Positions 42,050-53,147 are shown, numbered from the stretch's first letter. The stretch is DNA of 64,000 nucleotides from Ascarosepion bandense (GCA_037127315.1 JBBBDQ010000421.1:3206501-3270500); one strand, 5' to 3'. The notes: generated by a model not told the origin, from the sequence alone. Made by a program: numbers and translations.

Positions 42050-42156
42050 AATCTTTAAATAAATAAATAAAAAAATAAATAAATAAATAAAATAAAAAAA
42101 TTTAAAAAATTAAAATTAAAATTATAAAAAAATATAAAAACGAAAAATATACAAAA

Positions 42157-42291
42157 CTAGCAGTATAGCCCGGAGTTGCTCGGGTGTAATGAAAGCTTTA
42201 AAACTAATCCATGGTCCTGGAGCTCAGACTCTTTGGACGTTGGCACGAAAGACTAAAAAGCAATAGTTGTTTCCAGCTGAAGCGAAACCGC
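42157..42291 (+). repeat. dispersed repeat family A, 5' fragment
   Basis: Only the first 135 bases of module 1 (GCAGTATAGCCCGGAGTTGC to AGCGAAACCG). The next copy starts 270 bp downstream in the same orientation. Confidence 0.87.
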
Positions 42292-42557
42292 TTTACTAGT
42301 TACTAGTTTGTTTATATTGGGAACGAAATATTTGAATGAGTATTACTTTTAAAGAATAAAAAAGAGAAAACAAAATTTAAAATTAAAAAGTCAAATGAAT
42401 TAAGAACATGAAAGTTAGAAAAATAATTTTAAAATAATAGAAAACGGAAGATGAATGTAAAAAAATAAATACAGACACATATACGTACACATACACATTC
42501 ATGTATGCATAAACACACACATATTTATAAACAGACGGTTTTTCGATATAAATTATT

Positions 42558-43264
42558 AGTGGTATAGCCCGGCGTTGCTCGGGTGTAATGAAAACTTTAA
42601 AACTAATCCATGGTCCTGGAGCTCAGACTCTTTGGACGTTGGCACGAAAGACTAAAAAGTAATAGTTGTTTCCGGTTAAAGCGAAACCGTAGACTGAAAG
42701 AAAAATAAATGGATGTAAGTCAAATTTTGATTTCCTGGTATCGATATCAAATAAGTTTTTTCGTTGTAAACTGAATTTTGAAGGCTAAATAAGTTCTCTG
42801 AGTAAATGGTATCATGGCTGAGACAAAGAACTACAATTATACCTATTTAGAGCCAAACCTGAAGCAAAAACTAAAATAAAAGGGCTGAAAAATACAGACA
42901 TACAGGCAGATAAACAGACAGACACACAAACATCTTACCTTGTATATATATATATATATATATATATTATCGATTTTCTGCACTATTGTAAGAACTGCAA
43001 CCTTGAAACTTCTGAATATCGTTTCTTATGTCTTTGTCTATGAGTATCAAATTTGATTAAAATCGGACCACTCCTTCTGTAACCCGATTTTTTCGATTTT
43101 CGATATTTATCGGGGGTACCTCGACACAAAACCTATCTAAGAACACTCGCAGACGCTTATAGTACAACTGTGTAAATTTTCAAGAAAATCGGCGTATGCC
43201 GTTTCGGAGTCTATAGGTAACGGACACACACACAGACAAAGTTCTATTTATAAATAAATTTAGA
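42558..43264 (+). repeat. dispersed repeat family A, full copy
   Basis: Modules 1 and 2 complete, with a TA array at about 42943-42967 between them and a TTTATAAATAAATTTAGAT end. Confidence 0.88.
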
Positions 43265-43449
43265 TATATAAATAATATTAGGATATAAATATAAAATATA
43301 TTAAAAAAATAAAAACTAATTATAATAGAAAAATTATTTTATAAATTTTTAGAAAGGATAATAAATGAAAATTAAACTAATAATTAAATAAATGAAATAT
43401 ACTTCTTGAATAGTGGTATAAAACTTACCATCAGAATAAGACAGCTTAA
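43265..43449. other. AT-rich spacer
   Basis: Nothing recognised. Confidence 0.5.
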
Positions 43450-43690
43450 GCTTTCATAGCACATCATGAGGAAAGACGGTTTGGAAAATTTAATACTCAC
43501 AGTACAAAATGAATACAACGGGGATAGAAGAAAACAGCTAATAACCTACCTAACTCGTGTAAATAGATAATTTAGGAAAAAAGGCAAAAAGACAAAATTT
43601 ATAAAGAGCTTTAAATTACAGAAACTTGTGGCGAGCAGTGATCACCAAAGTTCTGAAGAGACATGGTATTTTGAAGAAGATTAAAAACTG
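43450..43690 (+). pseudogene. RTE-like LINE, degraded 3' fragment
   Basis: Plus-strand HIMRKDGLENLILTVQNE and RKQLITYLTRVNR, then in another frame NLWRAVITKVLKRHGILKK. These are the closing motifs of the RTE-like family. More diverged than the other copies. Confidence 0.72.
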
Positions 43691-43720
43691 TTATATATAC
43701 CCTCTCTATAACAAAAGCCG

Positions 43721-43721
<1 letters not shown>

Positions 43722-43767
<46 letters not shown>
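43722..43767. repeat. TA microsatellite
   Basis: Pure TA run. Another lies at 43987-44013. Confidence 0.96.
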
Positions 43768-43771
<4 letters not shown>

Positions 43772-44154
43772 CCACGTATAACGAATATTGAGAGAGAAAC
43801 AATACCAGGGTGGCATCGACTTAGTTCATTAGAGAGACAATAGTGAGACAGCGTCGGCTCAGTTCATTCCCTTTACTACCAGTTATTAAACTTTACAACC
43901 ATTTATGAAAGCTCTTATCGCGTAATTGCTCGTTAACAGTACCCTATTAATTTATATTTTGCAAAAATTATGTCGTTGAACGAAGAATATATATATATAT
44001 ATATATATATATAACGCTCTCACACCCCTCACACTATGGAGGAATAGTTGACTTTGAAAACACAGTAGCTACTCAAGCACCTACGCATCGTTCATTCATT
44101 AATGATTTTGAACACTGTCGTCTACTGGCGTTTGTTTACATTGTACATAACACG

Positions 44155-44310
44155 CTAAAATCTGCCTCAGAGGTAGAATCGCCGACTGATGTCAGTTCGG
44201 TCGGGTTTCAATCTTGGCTAGAAGTAATCAGAAGTCTAACCGTACTGACTAACTGTGATACAACGAAACAGATCTGTCTGCGGATCACTATATATATATA
44301 TATATATATC
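44155..44310 (+). mobile_element. tRNA-derived SINE with TA tail
   Basis: CTGCCTCAGAGGTAGAATCG (A-box-like), CCGACTGATGTCAGTTCGG (anticodon-type stem) and TCGGGTTTCAATCTTGG (B-box-like), then a body with AACTGTGATACAACGAAAC and ATCTGTCTGCGGATCAC ending in TA repeats. The body links this head to the TA-flanking motif at 24776 and 30931. Confidence 0.7.
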
Positions 44311-44592
44311 ATGATCAGCGGGGTTAAACAACCTGTGAGAAAACAGTTAATAATCCTCTCAAAAGTTTTGCCGTCATTTTTAACTTCAGAGGTGCACTCA
44401 TTTTTAATAAGATAATTTACGTGTCTAATTGAAAAACTGTCTATAAAAAAACATAACTCAAATGTCTTTCTAAAACAGTAAAAATAACGAACACATGATT
44501 GAATGATTTCAGATCAGATGATGTCACGCCATAACGTTATTAGAATCGAACAATTTGATAATGCAGTCGACGTCACTAGCAGCGAAACTCCG

Positions 44593-44882
44593 AGTTAAGT
44601 GCCATACGTGATACACGCTTTGGACGATCATGTCTCGAAAGAGACATGACTGACTGGGCAGAAGATCGTCCCGCAGTAGGTTGCCATTAATTTCTGCGGT
44701 AGACTGGTTGCCAGCCAAGGCTATAGAACCCAGTCTGTTCTGTTATTTAACCCATAACTGGAGGGAAGAGACAGATTAATACCTTTCCCAAGAGTATTTC
44801 TGCATGAGTAAATGCAAGGAATTCGACTCCGCTCCCTGATTTGTCGTGCCGAGTCGATATCGACTGCAGTAGAACGCACATC
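44593..44882 (-). mobile_element. SINE, family B
   Basis: Complete inverted copy with hairpin. It is the SINE half of the duplicated LINE-SINE junction shared with 40418-40724. Confidence 0.92.
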
Positions 44883-45095
44883 CGAGTATCAGACAGCTGA
44901 TTTTCAAATAGTACACCATTTTCGGCTTGATCTGGCTTTTTTAGATGTAGAGGATATCACGATGAGTCACGGACTTGCTCCAGAAGTAGAGGGAGGCGAA
45001 CATGTTACTTGCATCTTTTGCGATGGATCGTATGTACGAGTTCCCCTTGAGAAGTTCCTCAAGGCATGTTGCCTCTCCGAGGGGGCATCCGTTCA
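44883..45095 (-). pseudogene. Jockey/CR1-like LINE fragment, inverted duplicate
   Basis: The reverse complement closely matches 40212-40417: from the codons for the NGCPL segment through CTCAAGGGGAACTCGTACAT, GTGACTCATCG and TTTGAAAATCAGCTG to the same SINE junction. At 45096 it is cut off by family A. Confidence 0.88.
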
Positions 45096-45636
45096 TTTCC
45101 TGGTATCGATATCAAATAAGTTTTTTTCGTCGTAAACAGAGTTTTGAAGGCTAAATAAGTCCTCTGAGTAAATGGTATAATGGCTGAGACTAAGAACTAC
45201 AATTATACCTACTTAGAGCCAAACCTGAAGCAAAAACTAAAATAAAAGGGCTGAAAAAAAATACAGACATACAGGCAGATAAACAGACACACACACAAAC
45301 ATCTTGCCTTTTATAGATATATATTATCGATTTTCTGCACTATTGTAAGAACTGCAACCTTGAAATTTCTGAATATCGTTTCTTATGTCTTTGTCTATGA
45401 GTGTATCAAATTTGATTAAAATCGTACCATTCCTTCTATAACCCGATTTTTTCGATTATCGATTTTTGATATTTATCGGGGGTATCTCGACACAAAACCT
45501 AGCTAAGAACACTCGCAGACGCTTGTAGTATAACTGTACATTTTCAAGAAAATCGGCTTATGCCGTTTGGGAGTCTATAGTTAACGGACACACTGACACA
45601 CACACAGACAAAGTTCCATTTATAAATAAGTTTAGA
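45096..45636 (+). repeat. dispersed repeat family A, 5'-truncated copy
   Basis: Starts inside module 1 at TTTCCTGGTATCGATATCAA, directly at the LINE fragment. It has only a short TA stretch (about 45316-45326), and module 2 is complete to TTTATAAATAAGTTTAGAT. Confidence 0.88.
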
Positions 45637-45820
45637 TTTCGATACGTCATTCATCTTTCGATAGATTTAAATCTGCCTCGTTAAATTTTCCTACTTCCGC
45701 TTCATATTTAGGCGACTATTGATTTTCATAATTTTCTATTCTTTGTCTCGTTTAGTAAATTGTGTGTTTTTTTGTTATCTCTGTTAAAACCAGTTCCGCC
45801 AACAATTTACTCAAGTTTGT
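45637..45820. other. AT-rich spacer
   Basis: Nothing recognised. Confidence 0.45.
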
Positions 45821-46068
45821 TATGTAGTCCATGCATTGTTTCCCACTGTCCACTTTGCTTTCGATTTGTCTTGTAAGTATCAGATTTACCAAACCTTCTT
45901 TTCTCATTATGCGTCCGAGAAATTTCAGCGCTTTGTTCCTGATGTTAATTAAAGTGATCTTTTTGTAACCATTTTTTTAACTTCTTTCTTGTTCACAATT
46001 TCATTCTATGCTATCCTCATAATCATCTGCAGAACCACAATTCTGTTGTTCCAATCTCTTCTTTAAAA
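45821..46068 (-). pseudogene. RTE-like LINE, highly degraded fragment
   Basis: The plus strand retains the complement of family motifs in order: AAGTATCAGATTTACCAAAC, TTCTCATTATGCGTCCGAGA, AATTTCAG and CTGCAGAACCACAATTCTGT. No usable frame remains, and this is the oldest-looking copy. Confidence 0.6.
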
Positions 46069-46511
46069 AAAGCACTTTGCCTGTAACATCTATGATATGG
46101 TTGCCCCTAATATCTAAAGATAATTTAGATTGTTATTTCTGCAGTTTCAACAAGATCTCTTACAAGAATACACGATTCTTTGAAATCTCTTCGGAGAGAT
46201 TCAGCAAGTCTCCATGTCACTGTTACTTTTTATAATTATTTCTGTTATAATTGCAATATTCAACAAAGATGCTCACTTAAATGACGTTATTTCTAATATT
46301 AAATATTTTCTTTAATTTGTTTTCATCTAAACTTTCAAAATCGAATGCTCTCTGATTGTTAAAATGAGCAATGTCAGGCTGAAATAAAGAAATGTCCTCC
46401 GAGTAGATTTATCCAGCCTCCTATATCCGTAGAGCTTGTTTCACATAAAATACGCATTCACCATTATGGTACTCAGAAAAAGTCTCACAAGGCAAGACAG
46501 AAATAGTGCCA
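46069..46511. other. AT-rich DNA, no feature recognised
   Basis: No motif recognised between two LINE fragments. Confidence 0.45.
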
Positions 46512-46740
46512 TTATTTATCATTTCACCTCAAGCAAGGTGATAAATCTAAAAAGACGCAAAAGAATATAGAGAAAGAAACCGAGAAAAGGTGAGGACATT
46601 AAAACTCTAGGATTCAAAGAGACAGAAGATGAAGATTAAAATTAAATTTAATTTTAAGATCATTATCTGACTGAAATGAAAGAAGCAGAGACAAAGTTGC
46701 ACTAGCAAAAAGGTCGAGAGAAGAATTCAGGAATTTAAGC
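46512..46740 (-). pseudogene. Jockey/CR1-like LINE, 3' end fragment
   Basis: The plus strand opens with TCATTTCACCTCAAGCAAGG, the complement of the family tail, and continues with purine-rich sequence as in the copies at 12890 and 61150. A SINE follows 12 bp later. Confidence 0.55.
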
Positions 46741-46751
46741 GTAGTACTGGA

Positions 46752-47058
46752 TGTGCGTTGTGGTGCAGTGGATATCGACTCGGAACGACAATTCGGGGAG
46801 CCGAGTTCGAATGCCAGGTTGAATTCCTTGCATTCACTTACGCACAAATACCCTTGGGAAAGGTATTAATTCGTCTCTTTCCGCCAGTTATGGATTAAAT
46901 AATAGGACAGATTGGGTTCTATAGCCTTGGCTGGCAACCAGTCTACCGCAGAAAGCTATGGCAACCTACTGCGAGATAATCTTCTGCCCAGTCAGTCATG
47001 TCTCTTTCGAGACATGATCGCCTAAAGCGTGTATCACGTATGGCACTTAACTGACTGG
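46752..47058 (+). mobile_element. SINE, family B
   Basis: Complete, with a clear head (GTGCAGTGGATATCGACTCG; GCCGAGTTCGAATGCCAGG), intact hairpin and CTTAACTGACTG end. Confidence 0.93.
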
Positions 47059-47139
47059 ATTTCACTGTTAAAAATTACTAAGTGTATATTCTATGCAAAT
47101 TCTTCTCTTCGAAAATAAATAAAGTAAATAAATATAACG

Positions 47140-47178
47140 AATCCAAGGGGAATAGGAACTCGGCTCTCCGATTAAAAA
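47140..47178 (-). repeat. family B SINE head fragment
   Basis: The minus strand reads AATCGGAGAGCCGAGTTCCT followed by ATTCC, matching the head of family B. It lies 34 bp downstream, in the same sense, of the 5S-derived sequence. Confidence 0.6.
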
Positions 47179-47211
47179 ATTCTAAATCAATATCTGTTTC
47201 CCTACCTGCAC

Positions 47212-47315
47212 ATCAAAGCACTTTCCATTCTCAAACATTCATTTTTCTAGGTACTGACCAAACTCAATGTTGCTTAACTTCAGTGATCATATGGGAACGT
47301 GATATTGCCATAAGC
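47212..47315 (-). pseudogene. 5S rRNA-derived pseudogene
   Basis: The minus strand begins GGCTTATGGCAATATCACGT and continues TGATCACTGAAGTTAAGCAA, GGTCAGTACCTAGAAAAATG and GAATGGAAAGTGCTTTG. These align in order with metazoan 5S rRNA: the 5' strand GCCTACGGCCATACCACG, the A-box region GATCACCGAAGTTAAGC, the C-box region GGTTAGTACTTGG and the 3' end. About nine bases are missing in the early loop region, and the C-box is mutated. It is too diverged to be a working 5S gene. It may be a 5S-derived (SINE3-like) retroposon head, since tRNA-SINE sequence follows. Confidence 0.78.
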
Positions 47316-47317
47316 CA

Positions 47318-48305
47318 ATGTTTTTTTGCGTAGATCATATTAGCTCCGATATTATTAAGATCACTCGTAGTGTGGCCAAAGTAGATATTATTGAGGTTGT
47401 TAGAAATACATTCTCTAAATGGACATATGAATTTCTACAATATCTACATTGGCCACACTACAAATTCGCTCTCACGGCGTCTGACATTACACTTAATTGT
47501 AAATTCAAATATATTCCGTCATTTAAAATAACACGCACACTTCTGAGAAAAACGCTCGTTGATAACCCGTACATACTTAAACAAGAAAATAATAAACAAA
47601 AACTAAAAATCCTGGAAGCAATCTACATTAAACAATTTAAACCTGGTTTGAATACAATCAATTTTGATATTCCCAATCAGTCAGTTAAGTGCCATGCGCG
47701 ATACACGCTTTAGGCGATCATGTCTCGAAAGAGACATGACTGACTGGGCAGAAGATTATCCCGCAGTAGGTTGCCATTGCTTTCTGCGGTAGACTGGTTG
47801 CCGACCAAGGCTATAGAACCCAATCTGTCCTATTATTTAACCCATAACTGGAGGGAAAGAGGCGGATTAATACCTTTCCCAAGGGTATTTGCGCGTAAGT
47901 GAATGCAAGGAATTCAACTGGAATTCGAACTCGGTTTCCACGATTTCTCGTTCCGAGCCGATATCCACTGCGCCACAACGCACATCCGTTATTTCCAATA
48001 AGGTACTCAAATGCCTGTAAACAGATCAGGGACCACAACGCCACTATTTTGTCACTGTCTTCGGCCATCCGCCACGGTAGGGATGGACTTATATTTTCAA
48101 TTTAATTCTCTTTATTGTTAATAACTTAAATGTTCTATGTTTACTGTGTGTTAATATTTATCCTTTGATAATGGCTTATGTGAGCCGAAAGCTTAGACCC
48201 GATAAAAAAATCAACAATTACTGTGATTTTTTGTTGTCTTTCAACGATATCACCATCAAGTATATCAGACGGTATATCAGACGGTATGAACGGATCCTAC
48301 ACAAA

Positions 48306-48308
<3 letters not shown>
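47318..48308 (+). pseudogene. Penelope-like element, C-terminal and 3' end
   Basis: The frame from 47318 carries LHWPHYKFALTASDITLNCK, TLLRKTLVDNPYILKQENN and KILEAIYIKQFKPGLNTINF. The last resembles the closing helix of GIY-YIG-type endonucleases in Penelope-like proteins. A family B SINE interrupts it at 47678-47990. Codons resume as SGTTTPLFCHCLR and SATVGMDLYFQFNSLYC, and then TTTGATAATGGCTTATGTGA and GCCGAAAGCTTAGAC form a typical terminus that is also found inverted at 28965. No reverse transcriptase motif is present. Confidence 0.6.
47678..47990 (-). mobile_element. SINE, family B, inside Penelope-like end
   Basis: Complete inverted copy, intact hairpin, head AATTCGAACTCGGTTTCCAC. It is younger than the element it interrupts. 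Confidence 0.92.

Positions 48309-48340
<32 letters not shown>
48309..48340. repeat. TA microsatellite
   Basis: Joins the Penelope-type terminus to a LINE fragment. Confidence 0.93.
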
Positions 48341-48341
<1 letters not shown>

Positions 48342-48445
48342 CAGGAGCGTCAGACCAAAAATGATAGCAATATTCAACACATGTATGTATGGTAGATGTA
48401 TAAACTTGCAAGAAAGAATTCTGGCGGGAAGAATTGTCTAGCACA
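48341..48445 (-). pseudogene. Jockey/CR1-like LINE fragment
   Basis: AGCAATATTCAACACATGTA and AATTCTGGCGGGAAGAATTG match 61520-61600 of the longer copy. About 100 bases only. Confidence 0.6.
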
Positions 48446-49073
48446 GTGAAAACATCTTTTTATAATTTTGTATTTACCAACATTACTAACTAGACTACCT
48501 GCATTGAACTGAATGACGATACTTTAACTGCACCTGCAAAGATGTCTACCGGTATACAGAAATGTACTTCGTCGCCTCTTCTTGCTTCCAAGACGCAACT
48601 TTATTTTTATGACGCGCAAATACAAACAAATATCCCTTGACATTTGTTTTATTGGGCTGAACATCTCTGCCAGACAGAATTTTTAAAAAAATTTTTTTTC
48701 TCTTATCTATCTCTATTTTCTCTTTGCAGAAAATATAATTTCATTTTAAAACGTAAAATTCACACTTGCCCCATAAAAAAGATTACAAAATAATTCACTA
48801 TCATTCCGATGATTTCCAACAAAAGACATATTACCAAATTATAAGCCGTATAATGTAACAATGTGCAAAATGCTTGACAACTAACCGACGTTTTTGGATG
48901 TTCCTTTTTTTAGTACAATATTTTTTTGATACCTTAGAGAAATACTTATTCAAAACAAAGTCAAAAGCTCTAAAGTGACATTGAAGATGTGATTTTAAAA
49001 ATCTAATCTTTCTAATTATTATTACCATGGTATTTTTTACTCAAAATAAGTGGCCTTAAGTGTCGCCTCGTAT
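48446..49073. other. AT-rich DNA, no feature recognised
   Basis: Nothing recognised. Confidence 0.45.
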
Positions 49074-49379
49074 GTCAGTTAAGTACCATACGTGATACAA
49101 GCTTGGGGCGATCATGTCTCGAAAGAGACATGACTGACTGGGCAGAAGATTATCCCGCAGTAGGTTGCCGTTACTTTCTGCGGTAGACTGGTTGCCAGCC
49201 AAGGCTATAGAACCCAATTTGTTCTATTATTTAACCCATAACCAGAGGGAAGAGACGGGTTAATACTTTTCCCAAGGGTATTTGTGCGTAAGTGAATGCA
49301 AGGAATTCAGCAGGAATTCGAACCTGTCTCCCCGATTTGTCGTTCTGAGTCATTATCTAATGCACCAGAACGCATATCC
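49074..49379 (-). mobile_element. SINE, family B
   Basis: Complete inverted copy with hairpin. The head GAATTCGAACCTGTCTCCCC is slightly diverged. Confidence 0.92.
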
Positions 49380-50061
49380 CGTATCCGGTTTAACTAAAAT
49401 CAAGGTTGCTGAGGGTTTTTACTAGGTGCTGCAGTTTTGTGTACCAATAGTTAGCAATGAGGTTTCGTGTTGTATTAGACAAAATTTAGTAAATAACTGC
49501 CCTACTTGCAGTGAAACAATGATTAGAACGCTACTCTCGCCGATCAATAGAGCGATAAGGGTTTCGATCTTCATCAGGAGTTCGACATGGCAAATAACTA
49601 GGCAACGAGCCTCGATAGAACAATCAACAAACAAGTTTCGCGGAACAAAAATAGTGTAGTGAATACGACTGTCGTCACGTAACTTTTACATGTAGCCTTC
49701 TATTAAATTCTTAAAGTGTGTCTGTAACAATGCTTGTTTCGACAGCAAAGAAAGAAAGTAAATCCTGGCTTTAGGATTGACCGCTCACCGAAGGATGAAC
49801 TGTTTTGAACATAACGAAAGATTCTATATATATTGTAAAGAGAATCAACTTGAACTCGAGAAAAGATCAGTAGAAATAATCCAATTGTAGCAAAGACAAC
49901 GCTAGTTGGATACCAATACCATGTCCCTTTAAGCGAAGGTGGCTCTGCATATATTCTTTTTTTCTTTATTATCTATAATTTACCATGACTTTTGGAAAAG
50001 AAACTGAAATGGATGGTCGTTAAATTCTCTACGATTCAAACTTCAGAGTTTTTCTTCTTAT
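49380..50061. other. AT-rich DNA with unassigned segment
   Basis: 49420-49660 is less AT-rich, with open frames on both strands (77 and 70 codons) and no recognisable motif. The rest holds nothing I can name. Confidence 0.4.
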
Positions 50062-50226
50062 AGACTGGTTGCCAGAAAAATTAGTCTACCAAGCTATAGT
50101 TGATGAATGGGAAAACTATAAATCCGTGCCTTTCCGAAATAAATTAGTGCATAGACGAAGGCGAAAGACTAAGTTGGATTTTGAACTCGGCTCTCCAATT
50201 CCACTTTTAATAACCGTTAAACTAAA
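50062..50226 (-). mobile_element. degenerate SINE, family B
   Basis: TAGACTGGTTGCCAGAAAAA and, further on, GGATTTTGAACTCGGCTCTC keep the ends of the family order. The middle is unrecognisable and the hairpin is lost. Confidence 0.5.
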
Positions 50227-50365
50227 TGCATATCTCAGAGTTCGGTCATCTATATCAATTTACCAACTAAGATAAAAACATAAACAGGCACAAGAAGAAA
50301 AGATAGGCCGGCGTGTGGGTGTGTGGTTACTACATTGAAACTTCAGAAAGCTGAGTAGTAGTACT

Positions 50366-50372
50366 AGTAGTA

Positions 50373-50405
<33 letters not shown>
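50366..50405. repeat. TAA trinucleotide array
   Basis: Pure TAA run after three TAG units. Similar arrays lie at about 51275-51303 and at the end of the R2/R4-like LINE (55758-55783). Confidence 0.93.
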
Positions 50406-50408
<3 letters not shown>

Positions 50409-50439
50409 GCCCGTTGCCACACAAGGTGTAGATCACGTA

Positions 50440-50645
50440 GCTTCTATTCTTTATTGATTATAACTGTCATCTTCAAAATTTTAAATACAACGTCAATCGC
50501 CGCCTCCTGTCTTCCTGAATTTTGTTCTTTTATTGTCCTTTCACATAACTAGCGTTTTCTCATTTTCTTTCTATCTCAGTTACCTCCCGTGTCTTAGTGA
50601 CATTATCGCCTTACTTGGGGGAGGAACAAGTAAAACGACATTAAA
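50440..50645 (+). pseudogene. Jockey/CR1-like LINE, 3' end fragment
   Basis: ATCTTCAAAATTTTAAATAC and AACGTCAATCGCCGCCTCCT correspond to the end of the coding region at 16800-16850. CCCGTGTCTTAGTGACATTA and TCGCCTTACTTGGGGGAGGA form the tail. Confidence 0.65.
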
Positions 50646-50708
50646 AGGCAGCTTCGTTCGGACTAATTTACACATATTTGTCATTTCACCATAACATATC
50701 GACTGCCT

Positions 50709-50838
50709 GCTGAAATGTGGTTCTACAGAAGGATGCTGTGGATATCGTGGGCCGAGCATCAGGAAGAGACAACTGAAGTTTCTGGAGCATGCAATGAGGA
50801 AGGAGGGCTTGAAGAATCTGATACTAACAGTCCATGTA
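50709..50838 (+). pseudogene. RTE-like LINE, internally deleted fragment
   Basis: GAAATGTGGTTCTACAGAAG encodes EMWFYRRML, then WISWAEH jumps straight to the sequence for KRQLKFLEHAMRKEGLKNLI, missing about 25 codons compared with 14150-15057. Confidence 0.8.
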
Positions 50839-51278
50839 CATATATTGTCTTGGTAACTTCAGAAGTGTTACAGTAGATATCCTGTTCAGTACCACCGATT
50901 TGCATATTAGTTACTTCACCGTAACCAATTAAGCATAACCCCTAGGGTGCTAAAGTTTAGGAGGAGAGCTTCATGGCCGGGTGTCAAAGGAGAGTCGTAA
51001 TTTTTTTTTTTTACTTTGAAGTATGAGACAGGCAAGTCGGTTTAGTGGTCAACGGTGCTATTCCGATATTTAGAAAAATCAATTGTAGGCCAGCTAAAAG
51101 TATTTTGTCATTTCTAACAATATCCACCTACTTAATGGAAATTTGTCGCCAAATCGCGTATATTGTGTTGTGGTGCACGTGTCTAATAGGCCCTTATCTT
51201 GGGACAATTATATTACGATGGTTATACTGGGTTTCGTACATTTCTACCTCAGTGCCACTTCGCTGCTGCTGATGATGA

Positions 51279-51309
<31 letters not shown>

Positions 51310-51719
51310 ACTATTATAATTTTCTTAAAAACAAAAAACAAAACAAAACAACAAGAAAATCCGATGAAAAGCAATTCCTACCGTATTATTTTATAGAAAG
51401 GCTACGTATTTATTTATATATTTATTTTTATTTATTTATTTATTGATTTAATTTACTTATTTAATTTATCTTATTCTGATAACTCTATTTTTGACCAACG
51501 ACTTTATTGAGAAAATAAATGAATATAAAGTGGACGAACAAATTATTACATTTTTTTAAATCTCACAGCACAAATAAACTTAAACGTATGCCAACTTTTT
51601 CCCATTAATTTTTATTTTATTTATTTATTTTTTTTAACAAAATACTCTAGTAGTGATGCTTTGTTTCGTTGAGCCGTTGCTACGACAAAGGTTTTTTTTT
51701 TTTTAACCAGCGTCTTTCT
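50839..51719. other. mixed DNA before the R2/R4-like LINE
   Basis: Contains an AAT array (about 51275-51303) and TTTATTTA-rich sequence (51405-51470). No coding recognised. Confidence 0.4.
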
Positions 51720-51848
51720 CCTTGAATTCCAATCGCGTCTATGTCAGCTGTCGCTTGGCAGCCCATTTAAGAGAAGGAAAACTCCGAACAACAACCCGCA
51801 ACTCAAGGTGTTAATCGTGCCGAGGAGTGAATGGCTACTGCGTTATGA

Positions 51849-53147
51849 GGTCACAAACGATCCCCTACAGGCTTCGGGACCCTGTTTGTAAAAGACCGTT
51901 ACCCAACGTGCCGGGCAACTTTGGGTGGACTTTTGGACCCGTGCGTCACTCGTGGGAAAAACATGAGAAATACAAATAGAAATAAAAAGTCCAGTATGGC
52001 TCTTCCAGTGGATAAACAGGGAGTCCGTCCTTCAGGAGGGAACCTACCTGAGGTCGAAAAATCTGCCATAGGAACAAACTCCTACACAAAGAATGAATCT
52101 TCAGGTCCCCACAACCAGGATAATCCTAATGATGGTCCTGAAAATTCTCCAGCTAGATCTACAACCGTATATTTAAAGAAAGAAAAAATAAAATGGTCTC
52201 GTGAGGAGTACAAAGTCGTTATGACTGCATTTCATGAAGCGTTACTCAAACCTCAAAAAAACATGACTCGCCAAACATATGACATTTGGCGTGAAAAAGT
52301 TGGTCAAGCAAATAGAAAGTATATTGACGAAAATAAATTAGCCAATGTACAAAGGTACATTTTTCGAAATAACCGATTGACAGAGGCTGAAATTAATGAA
52401 ATTAAAAGAATTGTAACAAGAAGAGACGAATCAACAAAATATGAAAAGGAACCGGAATCAGAATCAGAAATAAAAAGTAATAACATCAAACAAGCCACAG
52501 GTCATAATGTAGAAACCGTGAAACACGCAAATCACTGCGAAGATAATGCTGTAAGTTTAAAAGTGCTGGAAAGGTCTGATCTGAGTCAGTTAAAAGACGA
52601 AAATAAAACGAGTTCAGAACACATCGAACATAATTATTTGACGGAAAATAAGAACAGTATACAGGAAGCCAAGGTAGAAATAAAGAACCATCTAAGTCAA
52701 ATACAAAATATTACAATGGACGAACGAGAACAGCTCCCAAAATTACAACCAACAAAACATAACCTCCGAACTATTAAACTCTACAATGCAGCACTGAAAT
52801 TAATCTTGGATGAAGACACTCATACAAATCTCAATGAAGCAATATATGCATCAGCAATAGCAGCAACAAAAAAATTGAACATCAAAATAAAAACAAGGCA
52901 GTCTCGCAGACATGAAGATCCACCTTGGAAAAGAAAAATAGAAAAAGAAATCGAACAACTTAGAAGTGAACTATCAGTACTGGATGAACTGAGTAGAGGA
53001 ATAAATGTAAGAACTAGGAAAAGCAGAAGAGCCGAAAGAAAATACAACATTAGAAATGAAAATGAAGTCTTATCAACTAAAGAAAAAATAAAGCAAAAAA
53101 TCCAACTGAAGGCTCAAAGAATAAGGCGCTATGAGAAAAGAGCATGA
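51849..53147 (+). pseudogene. R2/R4-like LINE N-terminal region
   Basis: Open from after a TGA at 51846, with the first ATG at 51963, to a TGA at 53145, after which the same frame continues into more element protein (FYRQNKIFQTDTKRFYREIG). Ser/Asn/Pro-rich start, then KIKWSREEYKVVMTAFHEAL and KNMTRQTYDIWREK, a Trp-containing helical region like the Myb-type DNA-binding segment of R2-like elements. Then an acidic linker, and a basic helical region around HEDPPWKRKIEKEIEQLRSE and RAERKYNIRNENEV leading to the reverse transcriptase. No zinc finger of the CCHH type was seen before the Myb-like segment. Confidence 0.8.

Noticed and set aside
44812..45135. 107-codon plus-strand frame
   Set aside because: Antisense across the inverted LINE-SINE junction. 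The same frame recurs at 40064-40339 only because the junction is duplicated.
47212..47315. Functional 5S rRNA gene
   Set aside because: Several bases are deleted and the C-box region is mutated, so a working gene is unlikely.
47318..47713. Host gene exon
   Set aside because: The end of the frame resembles the GIY-YIG closing region of Penelope-like proteins, and a Penelope-type terminus follows once the SINE is removed.
49422..49659. Overlapping 70 and 77 codon frames on opposite strands
   Set aside because: No motif on either strand and no neighbouring evidence. Left as unassigned sequence.
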